From an uncultured Oscillospiraceae bacterium (GTDB taxonomy: Bacteria > Bacillota > Clostridia > Oscillospirales > Oscillospiraceae), in the NCBI GenBank assembly GCA_934597585.1, contig CAKTSA010000002.1, positions 1 to 64,000 of the forward strand: 64,000 nt of DNA. Direction: 5' to 3'. The position numbers and the translations under genes were made by a program. Shown in pieces: positions 51,766-60,325 of the stretch; position 1 is the first letter of the stretch; each line of letters begins with the position of its first letter. Under the pieces are notes generated by a model that was given only the letters and a program-made list of their open reading frames with translations, had not been told where the DNA came from and ran no database searches.

Positions 51766-53895
51766 TTACATGAGGGGCTCCATCTCCAGGACGGGATGGC
51801 CCACCTCGGTGAGGAAGGTGTACAGCTCCTCCATGTCGGTGGTGACAGTCTCGTCAGCGATCATGCTGGTGAAGTTGTCGATGCCGTACAACTCCTTGGC
51901 GGTGGCGTTGATGCGGTCCGCCATCTGGTCCTTCAGCTCCTTGGGCAGCCACACGATGCGGCCCATGCCGCCCTCGGCGGCCAGGAACTTCTTGGAGGCG
52001 ATGAACTGCTTGCCGTGGCCCATGAAGCCGGGGGTCTGAACGCCGCCGCCGGTCATGGAGGCCATCTCGGAGAAGCTCATGCCCAGGGGGGTCATGCCCA
52101 CATGCTCACGGTTGGTGATGACCACGCCGTTGGACATGGGCTCGATGCCGCAGATGCACTCGAAGCAGCCGCAGGAGGTCATGGGATCCTCCAGGATGGA
52201 GTACAGGGTCACGCGCTCCAGCGCGCCGTGAGAGTACTTGCTGACGGCCTCGTTGACATCCTCGTAGGCGCCCAGGCGCTCGTCCAGGCAGCGATCCTTG
52301 GGAACGATCTGGCAGGGGCCGTTGGGGTCCAGCTCATTGGTGGCCTTGGCGTCCAGCCAGGACACGGCGCCGCACAGGCCCAGACGCTCGGGGGTGACGA
52401 TGCACACGTGGCTGGGGGAGAAGGCCTGGCACAGGATGCAGGTGTAGAACTTATCCACGGACTCGTCGGTCATGGACTTCAGGCGGGCGTCACGGGCCAC
52501 GAAGGCCTCGTTGGCCTTGGCGCGGATCTCCTTGCAGCCCTCGGGACGGGTGCAGATACGGACCTGGCACTTGTCCACCACGGTCTCGTACTCGCCCTTG
52601 ACCTTGGCGTACAGCACCTCACCCAGATGACGGGCACGGAAGCCGGCCTCGAAAGCGGACTTGGACACGCGGACGCGGATCATGTCGCGCTGGCCGGTGT
52701 GCATGACGCCCTCGATGCAGTTGAGGAAGTTGTGGAACTTACGCTCGACAACAGGCTCGAAGTCGGTCTGCCAAGACTTGCCGGCCACCTCCAGGGTGAT
52801 GGTCAGGCAGATCTTGGAGCCGGGCTCGAACTCGTCGAAATCGGGGCCGTCCAGAATGATGGCGTGATCCTCGATATTCTGGGCCTCTTCGGTGCGGCAG
52901 AACTCGCAGCAGTCCACGCGGGAGCCGTCGATCTCGATCTGGGTGTCGTTCTTGCGGATGATCTCGCCCTCGAAGGCGTTGGAGAAGGCCACGGGGATGT
53001 CGATATTGGTGACCTTGATCTTGATGTCGCGGGCCTCCAGAGAGGTCTCGATCCAGTCCTGGGTGTTCTCGTTGATGATGAGGGACTTGGGAACGGCCCA
53101 CATGTCATCGGTATCGTTGGTGATGACGGGGAAGCCCAGCTGGATGGCGCCGGCGCCGCAGGCCACGGTGATGTCGGGCACGGGAGCGTAGGCGTTGACG
53201 AACGCGAAAATGCGGTGGAAGGAGTAGTCGATATGGCCGTCATAATCGCCGGGCTGGACAGCGCCGAAGATGAAGGCGGCGCGGACCACCAGGGAGATGA
53301 TATGGCCCACGGACCAGATATCCTCGCCCACGGGGACGACACGGACGTCGAAGTTCATGGTCATGCCGCACTCGATCAGCTGGTCAATGATGCCGCCGAT
53401 GAGGAACACGAAGATACCGCGGGACTGATAGCCCTTGACGGTCTCCAGGGCCTCCTCCTTGGTGGGGGCGGGACCGATCATGACCACGAAGCCGGGGATG
53501 TCACGGGTGACCAGGGGCACACCCAGGGTACGGACCTCGGCGTCGGTGAAGTGGCCGTGGTAATTGGTGCCGGCATAGGGGTCGGGGTTGCGGGCATACT
53601 TGCAGGCCTCGATCATCTCGGCGGCGATGGCGGTGCCAACACCGGAGGTGAAGATGTCCTTGGTCTTATACTCGCGGGTCATCATGGCCTTCACGTCGGC
53701 CAGGGTGTCGCGCAGCTCGCCCAGGGTGGTGACCTTCTTGCCCAGATAGGCGTAAATGCAGGACAGGTAGTAGGCCGTGTCCGGCATCTTCATGGGCGCG
53801 GACTCGCCCAGCTCGGCGACGACGGCGTTGATCTCTGCCTCCGCCTTGGCAAACATCTCGTCGGAGCCTCTGAATACTCTGTCAAATAATCCCAT
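51766..53895 (-). CDS. acsB: Acetyl-CoA synthase, second copy
   Basis: A 709-residue AcsB paralog with a complete A cluster: Cys486, Cys489, Cys498 and Cys508 (FYTCILCQAFSPSHVC...GLCG), and Cys574 and Cys576 (MTSCGCFECI). It differs from the first copy by many substitutions and by an extra cysteine group, DCCEFC (Cys329, Cys330, Cys333), where the first copy has PTCELV. It is the last gene of the acsA-cooC-acsB operon and thus is made with CO dehydrogenase, its natural partner. Which copy carries most flux cannot be told from sequence. Confidence 0.94.
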   Translation of the reverse strand: MGLFDRVFRGSDEMFAKAEAEINAVVAELGESAPMKMPDTAYYLSCIYAYLGKKVTTLGELRDTLADVKAMMTREYKTKDIFTSGVGTAIAAEMIEACKYARNPDPYAGTNYHGHFTDAEVRTLGVPLVTRDIPGFVVMIGPAPTKEEALETVKGYQSRGIFVFLIGGIIDQLIECGMTMNFDVRVVPVGEDIWSVGHIISLVVRAAFIFGAVQPGDYDGHIDYSFHRIFAFVNAYAPVPDITVACGAGAIQLGFPVITNDTDDMWAVPKSLIINENTQDWIETSLEARDIKIKVTNIDIPVAFSNAFEGEIIRKNDTQIEIDGSRVDCCEFCRTEEAQNIEDHAIILDGPDFDEFEPGSKICLTITLEVAGKSWQTDFEPVVERKFHNFLNCIEGVMHTGQRDMIRVRVSKSAFEAGFRARHLGEVLYAKVKGEYETVVDKCQVRICTRPEGCKEIRAKANEAFVARDARLKSMTDESVDKFYTCILCQAFSPSHVCIVTPERLGLCGAVSWLDAKATNELDPNGPCQIVPKDRCLDERLGAYEDVNEAVSKYSHGALERVTLYSILEDPMTSCGCFECICGIEPMSNGVVITNREHVGMTPLGMSFSEMASMTGGGVQTPGFMGHGKQFIASKKFLAAEGGMGRIVWLPKELKDQMADRINATAKELYGIDNFTSMIADETVTTDMEELYTFLTEVGHPVLEMEPLM

Positions 53896-53920
53896 TGATC
53901 TATTTCATCCTTTCAATTAT

Positions 53921-54685
53921 TCATGTCTCGTCGATGCGCGCCTTGATGGCCCGGATCTCCTCCACGGCCCTGGGGCTGACATCGTAAGGGGAAAGGCCGC
54001 GCCGGTCGGCGTCGATGACCTCGGCGTCGTAGCTGATAAAGCCCAGCAGATTCTCCTCCGGGATGCGGGAGCGGATAAATTCCTTATCGCTGTCATCCCG
54101 GATCTTGTTGGCCACCACGTCCACCTTGGTGATGCCCAGGTCGGCGGCCAGCTGCTTCACCTTTTCATAGGTCTGCACGCTGCGCGCCCCCGGCTCGATG
54201 ACCACGATGAAGCGATCCATGCACCCGGCGGTGCCGCGGCCCAGATGCTCCAGGCCCGCCTCCATGTCCATGATCACCACGTCGTCCTTGCGGAACACCA
54301 GGGCGGAGAGAATGGACTTGAGCATCACATGCTCGGGGCAGACGCAGCCGCCGCCGCCGGTCTCCACCGTGCCCATGACCAGCAGCTTGACGCCGTTGAT
54401 CTCGCGGGAGAACTTATCGGGGATATCGCTGACCTGCGGGTTCAGCTTGAAGAATTTGTTGGTATAGGTGGCGCCGGTGCGCTCCTCCACCAGCTGACGC
54501 ATTTTGGAAATGGGGGTGATGGAGTTGACCTCCTCCTCCGTCAGGCCCAGGGCCAACCCCAGGTTGGCGTCGGGGTCCACGTCGGCGGCCAGCACGGTAC
54601 GCCCCTCGGCGGCGTACAGGCGGGCCAGCGTGGAGGAGAGCGTCGTTTTACCCACGCCGCCCTTTCCGGTAATGGCTACTTTCAT
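53921..54685 (-). CDS. cooC: CooC-type nickel insertion ATPase, second copy
   Basis: A 254-residue MinD/CooC ATPase with ITGKGGVGKTTLSST, VLAADVDPDANLG and VVIMDMEAGLEHLGRG. A CVCPEH segment (GGGGCVCPEHVML) provides the CxC typical of nickel-binding CooC. It lies between acsA and acsB2, and is the usual companion for loading nickel into the CODH C-cluster. It differs clearly from the copy at 45823-46593. Confidence 0.92.
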   Translation of the reverse strand: MKVAITGKGGVGKTTLSSTLARLYAAEGRTVLAADVDPDANLGLALGLTEEEVNSITPISKMRQLVEERTGATYTNKFFKLNPQVSDIPDKFSREINGVKLLVMGTVETGGGGCVCPEHVMLKSILSALVFRKDDVVIMDMEAGLEHLGRGTAGCMDRFIVVIEPGARSVQTYEKVKQLAADLGITKVDVVANKIRDDSDKEFIRSRIPEENLLGFISYDAEVIDADRRGLSPYDVSPRAVEEIRAIKARIDET

Positions 54686-54722
54686 TGGTTCGACCTTTCC
54701 TCAGTCAAGATACGGCTCTTTC

Positions 54723-56624
54723 TCAGATGCCCAGCGCGGCGCGCTTGGCCTCGATACCGGCGATCATCTTGTCGCCCAGGCTCTCGATATCGGTGTCCAC
54801 GATGAAGCGGGCTTCCACCCAGTCCTTCACGCCGTGCTCACCCTGCAGCAGCTCCACCACCTCGCTGGAGCCCTTGGTGTAGGGATCCACGCCCAGGTAG
54901 GTGTCGATACCGGTGGCGACCACGTAGTTGCCGATGGAGACGGCCTTCTCGCTCATCCACTCGGGTGCGCAGCCGCACAGGGGGATCTGGGAGATGTTGA
55001 TGCCCCAGTCCTTGGCGATGTCGGAGGCCAGCAGCATCATGCGGGAGATATCCACGCAGGAGCCCATGTGCAGCACGGGGGGAATGCCCACCAGCTCGCA
55101 CACGCGCTTGAGACCCTCGCCACAGTACTCCTTGGCGTCGGGATCCATCAGGCCGGCCTTGGCGGCAGCCTGGGCGGAGCAGCCGGACAGGATGACGATG
55201 ATGTCGTTCTTCAGCAGCTTCTTCATCAGCTCGATATGGGCGGTGTCGGGGCGGACCTTGGGGTTATTGCAGCCCACCATGGCCACGGCGCCCCGCAGCA
55301 CACCGGCCTTGACGCAGTCGATCAGGGGCTTGGTGGTGCCGTAAGTATCCACATGGGAGTTGCACACGCCGTCCAGCTCCTTCTTGATGGCCTCCAGAGA
55401 GTAGCCCACGCGGGCCTTGGTCTTCAGGTCGGGGATGTTGACCAGCTCGGGACGGCGGTTCTTGAAGTTCTCGATGGCGGTCTTGACGATATTCTTGGCG
55501 TTCTCACCGGCGCTCTCGGCATGGAACTCGATGAAATCGGAGTCGGGGATGCGGGCGATGGGAGAGGTGGTGATGAACTTGGTGTGGAAGCACTTGCTCA
55601 GGGGGCCCAGGGCGGGGAAAATGCACTGCACGTCCACCACGATGGCCTCGCAGGCGCCGGTCAGCACCACGTTCTCCTGATTCAGGAAGTTGCCGGCCAT
55701 GGGGATGCCGTGACGCATGGTGACCTCGTTGCTGGTACAGCAGACGCCGGCCACGGTGATGCCCTTGGCGCCATTCTCCTTGGCGTAGGCGATCATCTCG
55801 GGGTCGTTGGCGTAGAACACGATCATCTCGGACAGAGAGGGATCGTGGCCGTGAACGATAATATTGACGTTGTCCTTCTCCATGACGCCGATGTTGGCGG
55901 TGGTGTCAATGGGCTTGGGAGTGCCGAACATAACGTCGGAGAACTCGGTGCCCATCATGGAGCCGCCCCAACCGTCGGACAGACCGGCGCGCAGGGACTG
56001 GCGGATCAGCGCCTCAGGCATGGAGGAGCAGCCCATATGGGTCATATGCAGAGACTGGGAGACCTCGCGGTCGATGGCCCGGGGCTCGATACCGGCCTTG
56101 TTCCACAGCTCCTGGGTGTGCTCGGGGGCGCGCTTGAGGAAGCGCTGGACGCCGAAGGGCTTGCCGTATTCCAGCAGGCCGATCTCGGCCATCTCGTGGG
56201 CCAGGTCGTAGATGTCCTTGCCCTCGGTCTCCACGCCCCATTCCTTGGCGATGCGGATCAGCTTGTCAGGATCCTTGACCTGATAGTTGCCGCCCTCGCG
56301 GGTCTGGTACAGGGTGTGCATGATCTCGCGGCCATGGTCGGAGTGGGTGGCGGAGCCACCGGCGGTGAAGCGCAGGTAGTTTCTGCCCACGATGCCGTGC
56401 ACGTCGCAGCCGCAGATGCCGCGGGGGGCTTTGGGGGTGATGCGGCAGGGGCCCATGGAGCAGATGCGGCAGCAGGTGCCCGCTTCGCCGAAGCCGCAGT
56501 GGGGGGTCTGGTTCTTTGCGCGCTGTTGCCAGGAATCCGCGCCGACCTTGATGCCGTTTTCCAGCAGCGCAGCCGTGGCAGCTTCCATCTGTTCCACCGT
56601 GATTAAACGATCCCAATCTTTCAA
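54723..56624 (-). CDS. acsA: Anaerobic Ni-CO dehydrogenase catalytic subunit
   Basis: A 633-residue CODH. The N-terminal cysteines of the D and B clusters appear in HCGFGEAGTCCRICSMGPCR. C-cluster ligands are recognisable in NIIVHGHDPSLSE (His), VCCTSNE, TGACEAIVVDVQC, VGCNNPK, LSGCSAQ and LHMGSCVD. It reduces CO2 to CO for AcsB, or oxidises CO. It is the first gene of the second acs operon, with its own promoter at 56742-56770. It is the only CODH gene in the window, so both acsB copies probably depend on it. Confidence 0.95.
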   Translation of the reverse strand: MKDWDRLITVEQMEAATAALLENGIKVGADSWQQRAKNQTPHCGFGEAGTCCRICSMGPCRITPKAPRGICGCDVHGIVGRNYLRFTAGGSATHSDHGREIMHTLYQTREGGNYQVKDPDKLIRIAKEWGVETEGKDIYDLAHEMAEIGLLEYGKPFGVQRFLKRAPEHTQELWNKAGIEPRAIDREVSQSLHMTHMGCSSMPEALIRQSLRAGLSDGWGGSMMGTEFSDVMFGTPKPIDTTANIGVMEKDNVNIIVHGHDPSLSEMIVFYANDPEMIAYAKENGAKGITVAGVCCTSNEVTMRHGIPMAGNFLNQENVVLTGACEAIVVDVQCIFPALGPLSKCFHTKFITTSPIARIPDSDFIEFHAESAGENAKNIVKTAIENFKNRRPELVNIPDLKTKARVGYSLEAIKKELDGVCNSHVDTYGTTKPLIDCVKAGVLRGAVAMVGCNNPKVRPDTAHIELMKKLLKNDIIVILSGCSAQAAAKAGLMDPDAKEYCGEGLKRVCELVGIPPVLHMGSCVDISRMMLLASDIAKDWGINISQIPLCGCAPEWMSEKAVSIGNYVVATGIDTYLGVDPYTKGSSEVVELLQGEHGVKDWVEARFIVDTDIESLGDKMIAGIEAKRAALGI

Positions 56625-56741
56625 AGTGTAATCCTCCTAACGGTTTTTTCGCCGGTCGCCGCAGCGCGGAGACCGGCCTGCTTATCATATCTTGTGTTGC
56701 CCTAAAGGATGACGGTTCCTCCCACCCTCATCTTTGTCATT

Positions 56742-56770
56742 ACTTTAACAAAGTATTGGGCGCTTGTCAA
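56742..56770 (-). promoter_or_regulatory. Sigma-70-type promoter for the acsA operon
   Basis: On the minus strand TTGACA (complement of 56765-56770), 17-base spacer, TAAAGT (complement of 56742-56747), about 120 bases before the acsA ATG. The same -35, -10 and spacing appear before trpS. The rest of the 56625-56956 gap holds the trpB2 terminator and no gene. Confidence 0.65.
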
Positions 56771-56900
56771 CAAGGGAAATGAAAATTCCCCGATTTTCTT
56801 GGAAAAATTTCATGAAATTTGGCGGTCCTCCAGGCCATGGCGGCATATGTCCGCGGCCAACCGACAACCCGCCGGCGCGGGCCAAATTTTTCCGCAGAGG

Positions 56901-56931
56901 AAAAGTCCGGGACGGCTTTGCCGTCCCGGAC
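56901..56931 (-). terminator. Terminator of trpS-trpB2
   Basis: GTCCGGGACGGC-TTT-GCCGTCCCGGAC with a TTTT run on the minus strand. Confidence 0.85.
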
Positions 56932-56956
56932 AGATGCTTATTTTGTTCTGAAACGC

Positions 56957-58348
56957 TTACTCGTTGCCGGGGAAATTGGGGATGGTGGCGAAGCCCTTGG
57001 CCAGGTCCTCGTCGGTGGGGATGTAGTCGCCCATCTCGCCGTCGTTGTACTTGCCGTAGGCCACCATGTCGAAGTAGCCGGTGCCGGTCAGGCCGAAGAC
57101 GATGGTCTTTTCCTCGCCGGTCTCGCGGCACTTGACGGCCTCGTCGATGGCGGCGCGGATGGCGTGGCTGGACTCGGGAGCGGGCAGGATGCCCTCGCAG
57201 CGGGCGAAGAACTCCGCCGCCTCGAAGACGCTGGTCTGCTCCACGCTGCGGGCCTCCAGATAGCCGTCGTGGTACAGCTGGGAGACGATGCCGCTCATGC
57301 CGTGGTAGCGCAGGCCGCCGGCGTGGTTGGCGGAGGGGATGAAGCCGTTGCCCAGGGTGTACATCTTGGCCATGGGGCAGATCATACCGGTGTCGCAGAA
57401 GTCATATTTGAATACGCCCCGGGTCAGGCTGGGGCAGGAGGCGGGCTCCACGGCGATGACCTTGTAATCCGCCTCGCCCCGGAGCATCTGGCCCACGAAG
57501 GGGGAGATGAGGCCGCCCAGGTTGGAGCCGCCGCCGGCGCAGCCGATGATGATGTCGGGCTTGATGCCGTACTTCTCCAGGGCGGTCTGGGTCTCCAGGC
57601 CGATGACGGACTGGTGCAGCAGCACCTGGTTCAGCACGCTGCCCAGGACGTAGCGGTAGCCCTCGCGGGTGGTGGCGGCCTCCACGGCCTCGCTGATGGC
57701 GCAGCCCAGGGAGCCGGTGGTGCCGGGGAACTCGGCCAGGATCTTGCGGCCCACCTCGGTGGTGTTGGAGGGGGAGGGGGTCACGTTGGCACCGTAGGTG
57801 CGCATGACCTCGCGGCGGAAGGGTTTCTGCTCATAGGAGCACTTCACCATGAACACCCGGCAGTCCAGGCCCAGATAGGCGCAGGCCATGCTGAGGGCCG
57901 TGCCCCACTGGCCGGCGCCGGTCTCGGTGGTGACACCCTTCAGGCCCTGCTGCTTGGCGTAGTAGGCCTGGGCGATGGCGGAGTTCAGCTTGTGGCTGCC
58001 GGAGGTGTTGTTGCCCTCGAACTTGTAGTAGATCTTGGCAGGGGTCTGGAGCTTCTCCTCCAGGCAGTAGGCCCGGACCAGGGGGGAGGGACGGTACATC
58101 TTATAGAAGTTGCGGATATCCTCGGGGATCTCGAAGTAGGCGGTGGTGTCGTCCATCTCCTGCTTCACCAGTTCGGCGCAGAACACGCCGCCCAGCTCCT
58201 CGGCGGTCATGGGCTTCAGGGTACCGGGGTTCAGCAGGGGCGCGGGCTTGTTGGTCATGTCCGCGCGGACGTTGTACCAATATTGGGGCATCTCATCCTC
58301 GGTCAGATAGATCTTGTAGGGGATGTTTCTGTCTTTCAGCTCTTTCAT
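56957..58348 (-). CDS. trpB: TrpB2-type tryptophan synthase beta chain
   Basis: A 463-residue PLP enzyme of the TrpB2 (long) subfamily, with a longer N-terminus than TrpB1. The PLP lysine is Lys120 in NTSGSHKLNSA, the catalytic glutamate in TTETGAGQWG, and the phosphate loop in GCAGGGSNLGG. TrpB2 makes tryptophan from indole and serine, usually without TrpA. No trpA or other trp gene is near. It follows trpS by 40 bases, so it is under the same Trp T-box; that supports a real role in tryptophan supply, such as indole salvage. Confidence 0.88.
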   Translation of the reverse strand: MKELKDRNIPYKIYLTEDEMPQYWYNVRADMTNKPAPLLNPGTLKPMTAEELGGVFCAELVKQEMDDTTAYFEIPEDIRNFYKMYRPSPLVRAYCLEEKLQTPAKIYYKFEGNNTSGSHKLNSAIAQAYYAKQQGLKGVTTETGAGQWGTALSMACAYLGLDCRVFMVKCSYEQKPFRREVMRTYGANVTPSPSNTTEVGRKILAEFPGTTGSLGCAISEAVEAATTREGYRYVLGSVLNQVLLHQSVIGLETQTALEKYGIKPDIIIGCAGGGSNLGGLISPFVGQMLRGEADYKVIAVEPASCPSLTRGVFKYDFCDTGMICPMAKMYTLGNGFIPSANHAGGLRYHGMSGIVSQLYHDGYLEARSVEQTSVFEAAEFFARCEGILPAPESSHAIRAAIDEAVKCRETGEEKTIVFGLTGTGYFDMVAYGKYNDGEMGDYIPTDEDLAKGFATIPNFPGNE

Positions 58349-58388
58349 GATGTTTCACCTTTATATTCTGTAATGTATATTTTTCTAT

Positions 58389-59432
58389 TTACGCAAAATA
58401 GTCGATCTTCATGGCGTGCTTGACCTTATCCAAGGTCCTGGCGGCCTCGGCCTGGGCGACGAAGCTGCCCTTGCGCAGAATCTCCATCACGGCGGCAGGG
58501 TCTTTCGCCAGCTCCTGGCGGCGGGTGCGGATGGGCTCCAGGGTCTCCTGGAGGACATTGTTCAGGAACTTCTTCACCTTCACATCGCCCAGGCCGCCCC
58601 GCTCATAGTGGGCCTTCAGCTCCGCCAGGTTGGCGTACTCCGGCAGGTAGCGGGCGAAGTGCTCGTCGGTGCAGAAGGCGTCCAGGTACAGGAATACGGG
58701 GTTATCCTTGGTGTTGCCGGGGTCGGACACCTGCAGGTGGTTGGGGTCGGTGTACATGCTCATGACCTTGGTGCGAACGTCGTCGGGATCGTCGGCCAGG
58801 TAGATGCAGTTGCCCAGAGACTTGCTCATCTTGGCCTTGCCGTCGGTGCCGGGAAGGCGGAGGCAGGCCTCGTTGTCCGGCAGCAGGGCGGTGGGCTCCA
58901 CCAGCGTCTCGCCGTACAGCTCGTTGAAGCGGCGGACGATCTCACGGGCCTGCTCCAGCATGGGCAGCTGATCCTCGCCCACGGGGACGGTGTCGGCCAT
59001 GAAAGCGGTAATGTCCGCCGTCTGGCTGACGGGGTAGGTCAGGAAGCCCATGGGGATGCTGTGGTTGAAGCCGCGGAGCTGGATCTCCGCCTTGACGGTG
59101 GGGTTGCGCTCCAGACGGGCCAGGGTCACCAGATTCATGTAGTAGAAGGTCAGCTCCGTCAGCTCGCTGACGTGGGACTGCACCAGGATGGTGGACTTGG
59201 CCGGGTCGATACCGCAGGACAGGTAGTCCAGGGCCACCTCCAGGATGTTGTCCCGCACCTTCTGGGGATGGTCAAAGTTGTCGGTGAGGGCCTGGGCGTC
59301 GGCGATCATGAAGAATAGCTTTTCAAATTTGCCGCTGTTCTGCAGCGTGACGCGGTTGCGGAGGGAGCCGACGAAATGGCCCACATGAAGCCGTCCGGTA
59401 GGACGGTCGCCTGTCAGAATAATCTTTCCCAT
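58389..59432 (-). CDS. trpS: Tryptophanyl-tRNA synthetase
   Basis: A 347-residue class I synthetase. The HIGH-type motif is [13 protein letters not shown] and the KMSKS loop is [10 protein letters not shown]. The length is typical. AAAGGAG precedes the ATG. A Trp-specific T-box leader lies directly upstream, so expression rises when uncharged tRNA-Trp accumulates. Confidence 0.95.
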   Translation of the reverse strand: MGKIILTGDRPTGRLHVGHFVGSLRNRVTLQNSGKFEKLFFMIADAQALTDNFDHPQKVRDNILEVALDYLSCGIDPAKSTILVQSHVSELTELTFYYMNLVTLARLERNPTVKAEIQLRGFNHSIPMGFLTYPVSQTADITAFMADTVPVGEDQLPMLEQAREIVRRFNELYGETLVEPTALLPDNEACLRLPGTDGKAKMSKSLGNCIYLADDPDDVRTKVMSMYTDPNHLQVSDPGNTKDNPVFLYLDAFCTDEHFARYLPEYANLAELKAHYERGGLGDVKVKKFLNNVLQETLEPIRTRRQELAKDPAAVMEILRKGSFVAQAEAARTLDKVKHAMKIDYFA

Positions 59433-59472
59433 GATCGTTTCTCCTTTTGTATGTGAAAATTATTTTAGCATT

Positions 59473-59760
59473 AAAAAAATCTGTCCCATGGAAATTCTTC
59501 CATGGGACAGATTGAAAATACAAATCTGCGGTACCACCCACATTGACGCAAAAGCGTCCACTCTGCACGCACCATCATGCGCTCCGCCGGGGTAACGGCC
59601 GCGGATGCCGTCGGGTATTACTCGCTCGCTGAGCTTTCTCCCCGCCCTCGTAAGTCCATTCACCGTACATTCCGCTGCCACGCTCCCACCAAATACGCGG
59701 CTCTCTGAAAGGTTCCTGTAGGGGTACTCCTCTTACTCGTTGGTTTGCTTTTTTGATTAT
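59473..59760 (-). promoter_or_regulatory. Trp T-box leader of trpS-trpB2
   Basis: On the minus strand the T-box sequence GGTGGTACCGCAGA (complement of 59526-59539) precedes a strong terminator (59473-59513, AATCTGTCCCATGGAA paired with its inverse, then T7). Upstream is a long stem I region with the specifier TGG (complement of 59656-59658) in GTGAATGGACTTAC, which is the Trp codon. Uncharged tRNA-Trp should stabilise the antiterminator. Confidence 0.92.
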
Positions 59761-59766
59761 GGACGT

Positions 59767-59795
59767 ACTTTAGCACTTTTGAAATGGCTTGTCAA
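59767..59795 (-). promoter_or_regulatory. Promoter of the trpS T-box transcript
   Basis: On the minus strand TTGACA (complement of 59790-59795), 17-base spacer, TAAAGT (complement of 59767-59772). Confidence 0.7.
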
Positions 59796-59817
59796 GAGTT
59801 TTCTTGCAAAATCCTTT

Positions 59818-60075
59818 TCAAATTTGCCAGGGCTTTTCCCGGTCCTCAAAGCGGACGTGGAGCACGCGGACGGCCTTCTTGGGCTGCGTCGGGGCGTCCG
59901 CCTTTTTCCGGGTGGCGTACATGGCCGTCAGCTCCTTCATGGCGGCGGCCAGGTCCTTGATCTCCTTGACAGAGGTGCTGCCGCCGGACATCTGGGACGC
60001 CGCCTCCGCGCAGGCCCGGCTCAGCTGCTCCGTTGCGCGGCGCATGTGGCTCTCCCAGGCTGGGGTCCTTGCCAT
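59818..60075 (-). CDS. Small basic hypothetical protein
   Basis: An 85-residue helical, Lys/Arg-rich soluble protein (MARTPAWESHMRRATEQLSR...). The first 55 residues look like a helix pair. GGAGG lies upstream and the start is 3 bases after the stop of the 54-residue gene, so they form one operon. I do not recognise the family. No terminator is obvious before the trpS promoter. Confidence 0.55.
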   Translation of the reverse strand: MARTPAWESHMRRATEQLSRACAEAASQMSGGSTSVKEIKDLAAAMKELTAMYATRKKADAPTQPKKAVRVLHVRFEDREKPWQI

Positions 60076-60078
60076 TTC

Positions 60079-60243
60079 TCATCCTCCTTTCTCCAGATAC
60101 GGCGCGAAGAACCGCGCCGCGAAATCCGCCAGGCAGTCCCGGCAGATGGCCTGATGGTCGATCTCATAATACGCCTCGCCCCGGTAGATCTCGCCGCCGC
60201 ACAGCTCGCACACGGCGCTGACGCCGCCCTGATAGGGCTCCAT
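60079..60243 (-). CDS. 54-residue zinc-ribbon-like protein
   Basis: A short gene: MEPYQGGVSAVCELCGGEIY... with CxxC near residue 12 and CRDCL near residue 35, so a four-cysteine zinc site. The ATG is at 60243. The stop is 3 bases before the next gene. Similar four-cysteine mini-proteins occur next to phage-like and housekeeping genes in gut Clostridia. Function unknown. Confidence 0.6.
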   Translation of the reverse strand: MEPYQGGVSAVCELCGGEIYRGEAYYEIDHQAICRDCLADFAARFFAPYLEKGG

Positions 60244-60267
60244 ACCATCACCTCCCTATCCTACGGC

Positions 60268-60315
60268 AAAAAACAGCGGGCCGTTGCCCTTTTTCAGGCA
60301 ACGGTCCGCTGTTTT
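60268..60315. terminator. Terminator between the SpoU gene and the small-protein operon
   Basis: AAAAAACAGCGG-CCGTTGCC...GGCAACGG-CCGCTGTTTTT, a long stem with U runs on the minus strand. Confidence 0.85.
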
Positions 60316-60325
60316 TCTTTCTGTT

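Noticed and set aside
51796..53889. A 697-codon plus-strand frame over acsB2, and similar long frames over ftsH, fhs, acsA, EF-G-like and trpB2
   Set aside because: All are mirror frames of clear genes, with the same biased His/Gly/Leu/Val composition and no domain match.
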